Source: Bradyrhizobium cosmicum (lineage in GTDB: Bacteria > Pseudomonadota > Alphaproteobacteria > Rhizobiales > Xanthobacteraceae). Taken from it: a DNA stretch of 64,000 bases. Below are positions 1 through 7,027 of the stretch, piece by piece (positions within the stretch are counted from its first letter, which is position 1; each line of letters starts with the position of its first letter). Where the stretch lies: NCBI RefSeq assembly GCF_007290395.2, contig NZ_CP041656.2:6729501-6793500 (forward strand), read 5' to 3'. Made by a program: the position numbers and the translations under genes. The notes under the pieces were generated by a model. The model saw only the letters and a list, made by a program, of their open reading frames with translations, was not told the DNA's origin and searched no databases.

Positions 1-1
1 G

Positions 2-652
2 GAGGTCGGCGCGGGCGAGCACACCGGCATCTTCCACGACCACAACGAGCCCGGCAGCCGCGGCGGCTTCTCGGTCTATGTCCCCGAATATTATTCGCCT
101 GACCGCGCCATGCCGCTGGTGATGGCGCTGCATGGCGGCAGCGGCAACGGCCGCGGTTTTCTCTGGAGCTGGCTGCGCGATGCGCGCAGTCTCGGCGCGA
201 TCCTGGTGGCGCCCACCGCGACCGGACCGACCTGGGCGCTGATGGGCGATGATGCCGACACGCCCAATCTCATGCGTATTCTCGAAACCGTCCGCAGCCG
301 CTGGACCATCGACGCCTCGCGCATGCTGCTGACCGGCATGAGCGACGGCGGCACGTTCAGCTACGTCAGCGGGCTCGACGGCGCCTCGCCCTTCAGCCAT
401 CTCGCACCGGTCGCGGCAACGTTCCATCCGCTGATGGCGGAGATGGCCGACGCCACGCGCCTGCAGGGCCTGCCCGTCTTCATCACCCACGGCAAGCTCG
501 ACTGGATGTTTCCGGTGCAGACCGCGCGGCAGACCCAGGCGGCGCTGTCGGCCGCCGGCGCCGACATCGTCTATCGCGAGATCGACGATCTCAGCCACAC
601 CTATCCGCGCGAGATCAATGCGGAGCTGGTGGCATGGCTGAACGGAGGATGA
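2..652 (+). CDS. alpha/beta-hydrolase (phospholipase/carboxylesterase-like), 5' end outside window
   Basis: The reading frame is open from the window edge, so the N-terminus is missing; 216 residues remain. The protein is a serine hydrolase of the carboxylesterase/PHB-depolymerase-like group. The visible signature is an oxyanion-hole HGG segment, a nucleophile elbow GMSDGG (GxSxG), an aspartate in HGKLDWMFPV and a histidine in DLSHTY near the C-terminus, i.e. the full Ser-Asp-His set in the expected order. The substrate cannot be read from sequence; a soluble esterase acting on small esters is the usual role. It ends 81 bases before the next gene, which has its own stress-type promoter. Confidence 0.75.
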   Translation, partial: EVGAGEHTGIFHDHNEPGSRGGFSVYVPEYYSPDRAMPLVMALHGGSGNGRGFLWSWLRDARSLGAILVAPTATGPTWALMGDDADTPNLMRILETVRSRWTIDASRMLLTGMSDGGTFSYVSGLDGASPFSHLAPVAATFHPLMAEMADATRLQGLPVFITHGKLDWMFPVQTARQTQAALSAAGADIVYREIDDLSHTYPREINAELVAWLNGG

Positions 653-684
653 ACGGGCCGTCCTTACCTGCGCCGCACTGCCGC

Positions 685-709
685 GGAACCATCGTTAGGG
701 GCCGACGTT
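685..709 (+). promoter_or_regulatory. candidate EcfG (general stress sigma) promoter
   Basis: GGAAC at 685-689 and CGTT at 706-709 are separated by exactly 16 bases, matching the alphaproteobacterial EcfG consensus GGAAC-N16/17-CGTT. A start of transcription around 715-717 would leave a short leader carrying the GGAGG ribosome site at 723-727 before the ATG at 734. The position and fit are seen directly; use by EcfG is inference. Confidence 0.65.
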
Positions 710-733
710 ATCGCCGGTCATTGGAGGTTAGCC

Positions 734-940
734 ATGCGGATGTTTCTGGGAATGATTTTGGGCGCGCTGCTGCTCGGCTGCGGCGTTTATGTCTACGACT
801 CCATGCAGACGTCGTCCGTTGCTAACGGTGAGGTCGCGACCAGCAATCGCACCATCGTGAACTGGGACGTCGCGAAGGCCGATTGGGATCTGCTGCGCGA
901 TCGCGCGCACAGGGACTGGGTGCGCATCTCGTCGAAGTAA
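734..940 (+). CDS. small single-pass membrane protein, putative stress-induced
   Basis: A 68-residue protein with one N-terminal hydrophobic segment (about residues 3-21), possibly a membrane anchor or uncleaved signal, followed by a hydrophilic tail ending WVRISSK. A strong GGAGG site lies 7 bases before the ATG. The gene is alone between an EcfG-type promoter (685-709) and a strong terminator (965-999), so it is probably monocistronic. I do not recognise a named family. Small membrane proteins are common in alphaproteobacterial general-stress regulons, which fits the promoter, but function is unknown. Confidence 0.75.
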   Translation: MRMFLGMILGALLLGCGVYVYDSMQTSSVANGEVATSNRTIVNWDVAKADWDLLRDRAHRDWVRISSK

Positions 941-964
941 TTCGATCGACAAATCCTGAACAGG

Positions 965-999
965 GCGCCGTCGCGGATCCGCGGCGGCGCTTTTGTCTT
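965..999 (+). terminator. Rho-independent terminator after the 68-aa gene
   Basis: A nearly perfect GC stem (left arm starts GCGCCG at 965, right arm ends CGGCGC at 990; one G-T wobble) is followed by TTTTGTCTT. It lies 25 bases past the stop at 940 and faces the convergent DsbA-like gene. Confidence 0.85.
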
Positions 1000-1022
1000 G
1001 ACTGCGAACGGCGCGGTACGCC

Positions 1023-1694
1023 TCAGTTCATCTTGGCCTTGCGGGCGTCGGCGATAACCTGCTCGAATTCCTTCATGCTGAGCACGCCCGGCACGCGGTA
1101 CTTCCCGACGATGAACGCCGGCGTGCCACGGAAGCCGAAGGCTTCGGCCTGCTCGTTGTTGCGCTTGAGGACGGCATCGATGTCGTTGGCGTGATCGGTC
1201 AGGTCACGCTTGAGGCGGTCCATGTCGACTCCGGCCGCCGCAAGCAGCTCGTTGATGCGTGGCTCGGTCAGACGCGAGCTGACGCCCATCATGGCGTCGT
1301 GGGCCTGATGGTACTTGTCCTGGAATTTGGCCGCGAGCGCGATCCGCGCGGCCGTGACCGAGACCGGCCCGAGGATCGGCCAATCCTTCATCACCAGCCT
1401 GACCTTGCCGTCGTCCTGGACGACCTGGCGCAACTCCGGCTCGAGCTTGCGGCAATAGGGGCAGTTGTAGTCGGACCATTCGATAATGCTGATGTTGCCG
1501 TCGGGATTACCGGCGACGGGAACGCCGGGATCGCGCAGCACTTTTGCTTCGGTCAACACTTCGTCATCGTCGGCGGCCGCACGTGCCAGCCTGATACTGC
1601 CCACCGCGAGAGCGCCCGCCCCGATCAGCGTCAACGCCCTGCGGCGCGTCGGCACAAGACCCTTATTCCTGAATCCAGCCATATCTCGTCCCAT
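1023..1694 (-). CDS. DsbA-family thiol oxidoreductase with Tat-like signal
   Basis: A 223-residue periplasmic thioredoxin-fold protein. The N-terminus has TRRRALTLIG followed by a hydrophobic stretch and an ARA cleavage-like site (around residue 40), resembling a twin-arginine signal. The active site CPYC follows EWSDYN, and the cis-proline loop is RGTPAF near the C-terminus, both typical of DsbA/DSBA-type oxidoreductases (the BdbD/ScsC-like group). It would introduce or shuffle disulfides in exported proteins. A second in-frame ATG at 1682 has a GGGACGAG stretch just before it and could be the true start. DsbB is encoded about 4 kb away at 5847-6386. Confidence 0.9.
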   Translation of the reverse strand: MGRDMAGFRNKGLVPTRRRALTLIGAGALAVGSIRLARAAADDDEVLTEAKVLRDPGVPVAGNPDGNISIIEWSDYNCPYCRKLEPELRQVVQDDGKVRLVMKDWPILGPVSVTAARIALAAKFQDKYHQAHDAMMGVSSRLTEPRINELLAAAGVDMDRLKRDLTDHANDIDAVLKRNNEQAEAFGFRGTPAFIVGKYRVPGVLSMKEFEQVIADARKAKMN

Positions 1695-1769
1695 TTCAGT
1701 CCCATCGCCAGAATTACGGCTCAGGACCAGGAATTGTTACGGTCTATATAGAGTGTCGCGGAGGTCATG

Positions 1770-2492
1770 TCATCGCACCAGCAGCGTGACCGCCAGCGGC
1801 ACCAGAAACGAGGTCACCAAGGCGTTCAGGCTCATGGCGATGCCGGAGAAAACGCCGGCGATCTCGTCGACCTGGAACGCACGCGCGGTACCGATTCCGT
1901 GCGCGGCAAGGCCAGCGGCAAAACCACGGGCGCGGTAATCGGTAACGCCGGTGCGGTTCATCAGGGGCGTGACGATGATCGCACCCATGATGCCGGTGAA
2001 TATGACCGCGACCGCTGCCAGCGAGGGATCCGCATGCAGCGATTCGGCGATTCCCATGGCAACGCCGGCCGTGACCGATTTCGGTGCCAGCGACAGCACC
2101 ACCTCGCGCGGCAGGCCGGCGAGCTCGGCCAGCAGCACGACCGACACCACGGCCGTGACCGATCCCGCGATCAGCGCCACCAGCATCGGCACGATGGATG
2201 ACACCACGCGCTTGCGGTTCTCGTAGAGGGGAACGGCGAGCGCAACGGTGGCGGGCCCCAGCAGGAAGTGCACGAACTGCGCCCCGGCGAAATAGGTGGT
2301 GTAGGAGGTGCCGGTCAAGAGCAGGAACGCGCCGATGATCCACATCGCATGCAGCACGGGATTGGCCAGCGGATGGCGACGCGTCCGCAGCGACACCGCG
2401 TCCGTGCTCGCATAGACCAGTAGCGTCACCGTCAGCCACAGCAGCGGCGACTGCGAGAGATAGACCCAGAGCGAGAATGGATTGTCGCTCAT
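1770..2492 (-). CDS. lrgB: LrgB family membrane protein (murein hydrolase export/anti-holin partner, or organic acid transport)
   Basis: A 240-residue protein of about 7 hydrophobic segments. LrgB/CidB hallmarks are visible: SLAPKSVTAGVAMGIAE and a later FTGIMGAIIVTP. LrgA/LrgB pairs are known in Gram-positives as holin/antiholin-like autolysis regulators and are also proposed as pyruvate or glycolate carriers (plant PLGG1 is an LrgAB fusion). The start at 2492 (MSDNPFSLW) is chosen because its ATG overlaps the lrgA stop as ATGA, a translational-coupling arrangement; a longer frame to 2732 only shadows lrgA. Expressed with lrgA, divergently from the TetR gene at 3083. Confidence 0.9.
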   Translation of the reverse strand: MSDNPFSLWVYLSQSPLLWLTVTLLVYASTDAVSLRTRRHPLANPVLHAMWIIGAFLLLTGTSYTTYFAGAQFVHFLLGPATVALAVPLYENRKRVVSSIVPMLVALIAGSVTAVVSVVLLAELAGLPREVVLSLAPKSVTAGVAMGIAESLHADPSLAAVAVIFTGIMGAIIVTPLMNRTGVTDYRARGFAAGLAAHGIGTARAFQVDEIAGVFSGIAMSLNALVTSFLVPLAVTLLVR

Positions 2493-2902
2493 CGCACATC
2501 CTGTTGCTTCATCAGGCGGCTGACGAGACGGAAGGTCAGCACGGTCGCGAGCAGCGTGACGACCACCGAGAGCGCGAGCACCAGGACAATGGCGATGCCG
2601 TGGGACGCGAGCAGGTCCAGCTTCTGCACCACACCGACGCCGGCCGGCACGAACAGCAGCGACAGATGCGCCAGCAGGCCTTTGCTTGCCGTCTCGACGC
2701 CGTTGTTGTCCAACGGCCCGAGTGCAAGCCACTTGAAGCGGTCGCGGACGAGCAGCAGGACCAGAAGCAGCAGCAGGCCGAGCACCGGGCCCGGCAGCGG
2801 CAGACCGAGGCCGCGCACGACGGCTTCGCCGATCAACTGGCAGAGCAGGATGAGGCCGAGGCTGGCAAGCATGACCGGCGCATCAAGAGATATGTCGGTC
2901 AT
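2489..2902 (-). CDS. lrgA: LrgA/CidA family holin-like membrane protein
   Basis: A 137-residue protein with four hydrophobic segments. The PxxPGPVLGLLLL segment and the LLFVPAGVGVVQ segment are characteristic of LrgA/YohJ/CidA. The start at 2902 (MTDISLDAPV) gives the usual family length; the longer frame to 3001 adds an Arg-rich, unconserved-looking leader. It overlaps lrgB by four bases (ATGA). The gene diverges from a TetR regulator with a palindrome between them, suggesting the repressor controls the pair. Confidence 0.88.
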   Translation of the reverse strand: MTDISLDAPVMLASLGLILLCQLIGEAVVRGLGLPLPGPVLGLLLLLVLLLVRDRFKWLALGPLDNNGVETASKGLLAHLSLLFVPAGVGVVQKLDLLASHGIAIVLVLALSVVVTLLATVLTFRLVSRLMKQQDVR

Positions 2903-3046
2903 GCTTGTCAATCGCCGCGCATCGCATGTCGTGCAGGCACTGCTACGGACTGGCCGTGCCGCGACAGGTCGCCTTCTGAACTTCGCAATGGCTGCGTGCA
3001 CTTTTCCGCCGTTTGATTTGCGTATCAGGCCTGCACCGCGCTAGCA

Positions 3047-3060
3047 ATACGGCACCGTAT
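3047..3060. promoter_or_regulatory. putative TetR operator palindrome between lrgA and the regulator gene
   Basis: ATACGG and CCGTAT form a perfect 6-bp inverted repeat with a 2-bp spacer, in the divergent intergenic region 23 bases before the TetR-family start codon. Symmetry, size and location are typical of TetR-family operators. Binding is inferred. Confidence 0.55.
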
Positions 3061-3082
3061 CAAGAGCCGGTGAGATTTTCTT

Positions 3083-3631
3083 ATGAGCGATGGCAAGGGC
3101 GACGTCTGGATCGAGGCAGGGTTTGGCGAACTCGCTCGCTCGGGGGTCGAGGGCGTGCGGGTCGAGGTGCTCGCCAAGAACCTCGGCGTCACCAAGGGCG
3201 GCTTCTACCGGCGCTTCGCCGATCGCGCCGCGCTGCTCGGCGCCATGCTGGACCGCTGGCGCGACGGGCGCGTGACGGCGATCGCACATCAGACGAGCCT
3301 CGACGGACAAGAGCCCCGCGAGCGGCTGAAGGCGGTGATCCAGCTCTACTCCGAGCGGCTGAATCCGGAGGGCATGGCGGTCGAGCTCGCGATCCGGCAA
3401 TGGGCCCGCTCGGACGAGAACGCCGCCGCGGCGGTGGCGAGCGTGGATGCGGCGCGGCTCAAGCACGTCGCCGAGCTCTATCGCGCGACCGGCCTTGCGG
3501 CCGAGGAGGCCGAGGCGCAGGCCTTTCTGTTCTACTGCTTCATCTTCGGCCAGAGCCTGCTGTTCGTCGAGCGCGGTCCGCGGAAGCGATCGCAGCTCGT
3601 GGCGAAATCGGCCGAGAAGCTGCTGGCTTAA
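3083..3631 (+). CDS. TetR/AcrR family transcriptional regulator
   Basis: A 182-residue regulator. The N-terminal helix-turn-helix is evident: EGVRVEVLAKNLGVTKGGFYRRFADRAALL at roughly residues 22-51, with the typical LGVTKGGFYRxF recognition helix. The C-terminal half (about 75-182) is the ligand and dimer domain, with no recognisable effector. It is transcribed away from lrgAB and has a palindrome just upstream, so autoregulation and repression of lrgAB are likely. This partner differs from the LytSR two-component control known for Gram-positive lrgAB. Confidence 0.88.
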   Translation: MSDGKGDVWIEAGFGELARSGVEGVRVEVLAKNLGVTKGGFYRRFADRAALLGAMLDRWRDGRVTAIAHQTSLDGQEPRERLKAVIQLYSERLNPEGMAVELAIRQWARSDENAAAAVASVDAARLKHVAELYRATGLAAEEAEAQAFLFYCFIFGQSLLFVERGPRKRSQLVAKSAEKLLA

Positions 3632-3633
3632 GC

Positions 3634-3660
3634 AAAATGGCCGGAGCTGTGCTCCGGCCA
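3634..3660 (-). terminator. terminator for the secreted-protein gene (minus strand), possibly bidirectional
   Basis: A perfect 10-bp stem (3638-3647 with 3651-3660, TGT loop) is followed on the minus strand by TTTTGC. It lies between the convergent TetR gene (stop at 3631) and the minus-strand gene ending at 3678, so it serves the latter and perhaps both. Confidence 0.75.
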
Positions 3661-3677
3661 TCGCATCAGGTCAAAGC

Positions 3678-4169
3678 TCAGGCGGCGCCCTTCAGCTTCT
3701 TGTTGCACTCGCTGTAATAGCCGCCGCCCTTCTCGATCCACTTCATGCCACCATTGCCGTTGGTGGTCTTGTTGGCGTTGTACTGGTCGACGCAGGTGTG
3801 GAGACGCGCCTTGCCGGCGGTCTCCTTGGCATATTTCGGATCGACCGCGTTCGGATAGATCGCGGGACCGGCCGGCAGGGTCGGGGCAGCAGCGGGAGCC
3901 GCCTCCTTCTTCGCCTGCTTCGGCTCGGCAGGAGCGGCGGGCGCAGCCGGAGCCGCCGCGGTCGGCGCAGCGGCAGGCGTCGCGTCCGCGCCGCACTGGG
4001 CCTTGCGGAAGTCATTCCACTTCGTGGTGCCGAGCGAGCCGTCCTTCTTGGCGGCCTGATATTTCGCGCTGCACTCCTGCGAGGTCAGCGCCTGCGCCGG
4101 CGCGCTCGCCACCAGCGCGGCAAAACCCGACAGCGCAACTGCACACAACAATCTGGATTGGATGGTCAT
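3678..4169 (-). CDS. secreted Ala/Pro-rich protein with cysteine-bearing repeats
   Basis: A 163-residue protein with a clear Sec signal (residues 1-28, cleavage near AQA-LT). The mature part begins with a segment TSQECSAKYQAAK ... WNDFRKAQC carrying two cysteines, then an Ala/Pro-rich linker (about 62-104), then a second domain with two cysteines (HTCVDQY ... YYSECNKKL). I know the ECSxKYQAAK...DFRxAxC unit as common in Bradyrhizobium exported proteins, but no function is established. It is probably periplasmic, with possible disulfides. Its transcript ends at the hairpin at 3638-3660. Confidence 0.8.
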   Translation of the reverse strand: MTIQSRLLCAVALSGFAALVASAPAQALTSQECSAKYQAAKKDGSLGTTKWNDFRKAQCGADATPAAAPTAAAPAAPAAPAEPKQAKKEAAPAAAPTLPAGPAIYPNAVDPKYAKETAGKARLHTCVDQYNANKTTNGNGGMKWIEKGGGYYSECNKKLKGAA

Positions 4170-4369
4170 CCCTGGGTCTCCTCCTTGGTCTTTCCCGACG
4201 GGAAGTGAAGGATTGCTATCCTAGCGTGCGGCAGGCCTGCGACAAGGAAGTGATGGCTGCTGCCGCCAAAATATAGTGATCGCGGCGTTCAGGTTATTCA
4301 TGTCGCGTTCAGCAACCCAAGCCGACGGTCCAAGCCCTTCGCAATTCTCGCAAGACAGAGTGCAACATC

Positions 4370-4660
4370 ATGACCTTCACGTCTCGCCTCGCCGCCGTCG
4401 CCATCGCCTCCCTGCTTGCCACCGGCGCCGCCTATGCACAGACCGCCGCGCCGGCCGCCAAGACCGACGCGGCAACCACCGCCGACAAGAAGGTAACGAA
4501 GGAACGCACGGCCGAATCGCTCGAGTGCTCCAAGCAGGCGGACGCGAAGGGACTGAAGGGCAAGGAGCGCAAGAAATTCCGCCGCGATTGCAAGAGGGAC
4601 GCGAAGGCCGGCACCACCGCGCCCGCCGCCCCCGCTGCGCCCGCCGCCGACAAGAAGTAA
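4370..4660 (+). CDS. PsiF-repeat secreted protein
   Basis: A 96-residue protein with an N-terminal signal (cleavage near AYA-QT, residue 23), an Ala-rich spacer, and one PsiF repeat: ECSKQADAKGLKGKERKKF followed by RRDCKRDAKA. The paired cysteines, LKGKERKxF core and basic tail match the phosphate-starvation-inducible PsiF repeat family. Its biochemical role is unknown. The start is the first ATG giving the signal peptide. An Ala/Pro tail ends AADKK. It diverges from the secreted-protein gene at 3678-4169. Confidence 0.85.
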   Translation: MTFTSRLAAVAIASLLATGAAYAQTAAPAAKTDAATTADKKVTKERTAESLECSKQADAKGLKGKERKKFRRDCKRDAKAGTTAPAAPAAPAADKK

Positions 4661-4760
4661 ATCCGTCACAGGCCGCTCGCGAACATCTGCGAAAGGCGCA
4701 CGCATTGCGGCATGACAAGCCTGCAATTGTGCGCCTCTCGCTGATTTGCGATAAGGTGGC

Positions 4761-5846
4761 GTGAAGCAGATCGCCGCCTCCCTGACTTTCGAATGGCCGA
4801 GCCGTGCCGAGATTTTGAGCACGGTGGAAACGCTCGTCATCGGTACCGCCGGCGGCCTCGCCTTTCTCGTCGCCGGCCTCCCCGGCGGACTGATCTCGGG
4901 CTCGATGATCGCGGTCGGGATCGCCGCGATCGCCGGACGCAAGCTCGCGCTGCCGCCAATCCTGACCCAGACCGTGCTGGTGCTGCTCGGCATTTCGTTA
5001 GGATCGGTCGTCTCGCGTCACCTGATCCAGCAGGTCAGCGCCTATCCCCTCACCATCGGCCTGCTCGCCCTCGCCACCTTCTGCTCGACCTTCGGCTCGA
5101 GCTATTACCTGCAGCGCATCCATGGCTGGGACCGCACCTCTGCCTTCCTCGCCGGCAGCCCCGGCGCGTTGTCGCAGATCACGATCCTGGCGGTCGAGCG
5201 CGGCGCCGACCTGCCGGGTATCGCGGTGGTGCAGACCATGCGCGTCATCATCCTCACCGCGGCGCTGCCGATGGTGCTGGCGTTCGCGGGCGTCGCGCCC
5301 TCCGCGGCCCCGTCGCTGACGACGGCGACCGCCTCGCCGCTCGACCTCCTGGCGCTCGTCGCGGCCTCGGTGGCAGCGGCACTCCTGCTGCGGCTGGTCA
5401 GGTTTCCGGCGAGCTGGATGTTCGGCGCGATGATCGCCTCCAGCGTGCTGCATGGCGCGGACTGGGTCGAGGGCGGCCTGCCGAACTGGGTGCGGGGCGT
5501 GGCGCTGATCGGCATCGGCGCGCTGATCGGCAGCCGTTTCGCGCGGATGCGGATCAAGACGCTCGCCGGTCACATCAACGCGGCGCTGGGCTCGTTTGCG
5601 GTGGCGATCGCCGTCTCCGCCGTCTTCGTCGGCATCGTGGCGCTCACCACGCAGGTGAAATTCTCCGACGTCGTCGTCGCCTTCGCGCCGGGCGCGATGG
5701 ACGCCATGCTGGCGCTGGCGCTGACCCTGCACATCGACCCGATCTTCGTCGGCGCCCATCATCTGTCGCGCTTCGTGTTCGTGATGATCGCGACGCCGGG
5801 CATCGTACACCTGTTCGGGCGCACGCAGGACGATGTGGACGACTAG
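4761..5846 (+). CDS. AbrB-family integral membrane protein (putative ammonia monooxygenase/AbrB-type)
   Basis: A 361-residue polytopic protein with about 10-11 hydrophobic segments in two similar halves. Segments such as GGLISGSMIAVG and GSPGALSQI in the first half, and ASWMFGAMIAS and APGAMDAMLAL in the second, are typical of the PF05145 AbrB family (named after an E. coli regulator of aidB, but membrane-embedded and probably a transporter). The start is a GTG at 4761; the next ATG would remove part of the first half. The stop directly abuts the convergent dsbB stop with no gap. Confidence 0.8.
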   Translation: MKQIAASLTFEWPSRAEILSTVETLVIGTAGGLAFLVAGLPGGLISGSMIAVGIAAIAGRKLALPPILTQTVLVLLGISLGSVVSRHLIQQVSAYPLTIGLLALATFCSTFGSSYYLQRIHGWDRTSAFLAGSPGALSQITILAVERGADLPGIAVVQTMRVIILTAALPMVLAFAGVAPSAAPSLTTATASPLDLLALVAASVAAALLLRLVRFPASWMFGAMIASSVLHGADWVEGGLPNWVRGVALIGIGALIGSRFARMRIKTLAGHINAALGSFAVAIAVSAVFVGIVALTTQVKFSDVVVAFAPGAMDAMLALALTLHIDPIFVGAHHLSRFVFVMIATPGIVHLFGRTQDDVDD

Positions 5847-6386
5847 CTAACGCTTCGCCGTCGCCGCAAATCCCCAGGCGGCGATCGCGGCCATCAGCAG
5901 CGAGATCAGCACGTTGTAGCCGGCGAGCGAGAGGCCGAGGAAGCGCCACTGCACCTCGTCGCAGCGCACCACCTTCACGGTATCGAGCTTCGACAGCAGG
6001 TCGGCGGCGCTACCGAGATTGACGACGGGGCCGGAGCAATCGGTCGGGCCCTTCCAGAGGCCCCATTCGACGCCGGAGTGATAGGTGCCGAGCCCGGCAT
6101 TGGCGAGCGTCGCCAGCGCGAGGATCGCGAGCCCCGCGAGCAGCAGCGGCCGCGGCGCACCGCTCCGCGCTGCAAGCACCACGAGCGCACCAAGCGGGAT
6201 CGCGAGGTAGTAGGCGTAGCGTTGCTCGAGGCAAAGCGGACAGGGCACGATCCCCAGCACGAGCTGGAAGAACCAGGCACCCGCGATGGTGGCTGCGGCG
6301 ATCAGCGTGACGAGAAGCGCGGCGGTCAGCGCGGGGCTCGTGGCCGCCGGTTTGAACGCAGGTATTGCGGCACTCTGGGTCGTCAC
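5847..6386 (-). CDS. dsbB: DsbB-type disulfide bond formation membrane protein
   Basis: A 179-residue, four-helix inner-membrane protein. The first periplasmic cysteine pair is CPLC (VPCPLCLEQRYAYY) and the second pair is in the periplasmic loop (DCSGPV ... VVRCDEV), as needed to pass electrons from DsbA to quinone. The E-x-R-x-A-Y-Y stretch after CPLC is also typical. It is the likely reoxidant for the DsbA-like protein at 1023-1694. A long Ala/Thr N-terminal tail precedes helix 1. Confidence 0.9.
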   Translation of the reverse strand: MTTQSAAIPAFKPAATSPALTAALLVTLIAAATIAGAWFFQLVLGIVPCPLCLEQRYAYYLAIPLGALVVLAARSGAPRPLLLAGLAILALATLANAGLGTYHSGVEWGLWKGPTDCSGPVVNLGSAADLLSKLDTVKVVRCDEVQWRFLGLSLAGYNVLISLLMAAIAAWGFAATAKR

Positions 6387-6473
6387 GGCAGCCTCTTCCG
6401 GTGGGTCGCTTCCCTAGCCTCTAACCCCGGCCCATGCGGCTGTCGAGAACGGCCGGGATCACTTTGGCGCGGG

Positions 6474-6501
6474 TTGACCCCGCTTTGCCCATGGCTATAG
6501 T
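6474..6501 (+). promoter_or_regulatory. housekeeping promoter of tRNA-Leu
   Basis: TTGACC at 6474-6479 and TATAGT at 6496-6501 are 16 bases apart, close to the alphaproteobacterial TTGAC...CTATAG consensus. It lies about 42 bases before the tRNA gene. Confidence 0.7.
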
Positions 6502-6542
6502 CCGCCGGCTTCGCGACGCCCGCTTTGGGGGGCCGACCGGAG

Positions 6543-6627
6543 GCCCCTGTGGCGGAACTGGTAGACGCGCTCGACTCAAAATCGAGTTCCGCAAGGAGTG
6601 CTGGTTCGATTCCGGCCAGGGGCACCA
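6543..6627 (+). tRNA. tRNA-Leu (anticodon CAA)
   Basis: An 85-base cloverleaf with encoded CCA. The acceptor arm GCCCCTG (6543-6549) pairs with CAGGGGC (6617-6623), followed by ACCA. The anticodon stem CTCGA/TCGAG holds the loop CTCAAAA with CAA at positions 34-36, reading UUG. A class-II variable arm follows, and the T arm contains GGTTCGATTCC. The last 16 bases (6612-6627) recur exactly at 13420-13435, marking it as an integration site. Confidence 0.95.
6612..6627 (+). repeat. attL-like 16-bp repeat (3' end of tRNA-Leu)
   Basis: CCGGCCAGGGGCACCA, the 3' end of the tRNA, is repeated exactly at 13420-13435. Direct repeats of a tRNA 3' end are the normal trace of tyrosine-recombinase integration. 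Confidence 0.75.
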
Positions 6628-7027
6628 GCCAAGAATTAAGCGTCTGATTTCTCTTACATAGTTATTGATTTAGTCCCACCCGACGCTTCGTGGGACACGC
6701 TTTTGTTCACGCTTTCACGTCGCGTGGCTGGATCAAATACAAGTATTTAATTTGTCTCCAAGAAGGGCTCCTCGCGAGTTTTAATATTAACAACGACATG
6801 CTTGGCTGCGACCGTTAAATGCGATCGATACAGCGCTCCCTAATCGATACAGCGCTTCCCTGCGAGTAAGTGGGAGCTCATGTCGACGTCGCCCCCGGAC
6901 TAATTAGCGGCCGCGGTTAACTAGGCTCCGAGGGAGTTATCAAGCCCGGCTGAGAACCGTGTAACTTCCAAGCCCAATCCCGCGGAAGATAAATAGACCT
7001 TAAATCTCGAATACTTAGGATTTAGAG
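6628..7027. other. gene-free left flank of the islet with a small tandem repeat
   Basis: About 400 bases of AT-richer sequence without a convincing gene. Two imperfect tandem copies of an 18-19 base unit (beginning ATCGATACAGCGCT) occupy 6824-6861. It probably holds the promoter for the HAD-UbiA gene. A degraded integrase could once have been here, but none can be read. Confidence 0.5.

Noticed and set aside
6824..6861. two 18-19 base tandem units as a CRISPR or iteron array
   Set aside because: Only two adjoining copies with no spacers or more units; not enough for an array or an origin.
6661..7027. possible integrase remnant next to tRNA-Leu
   Set aside because: Expected from the position, but no frame shows tyrosine-recombinase residues; only a short tandem repeat is visible.
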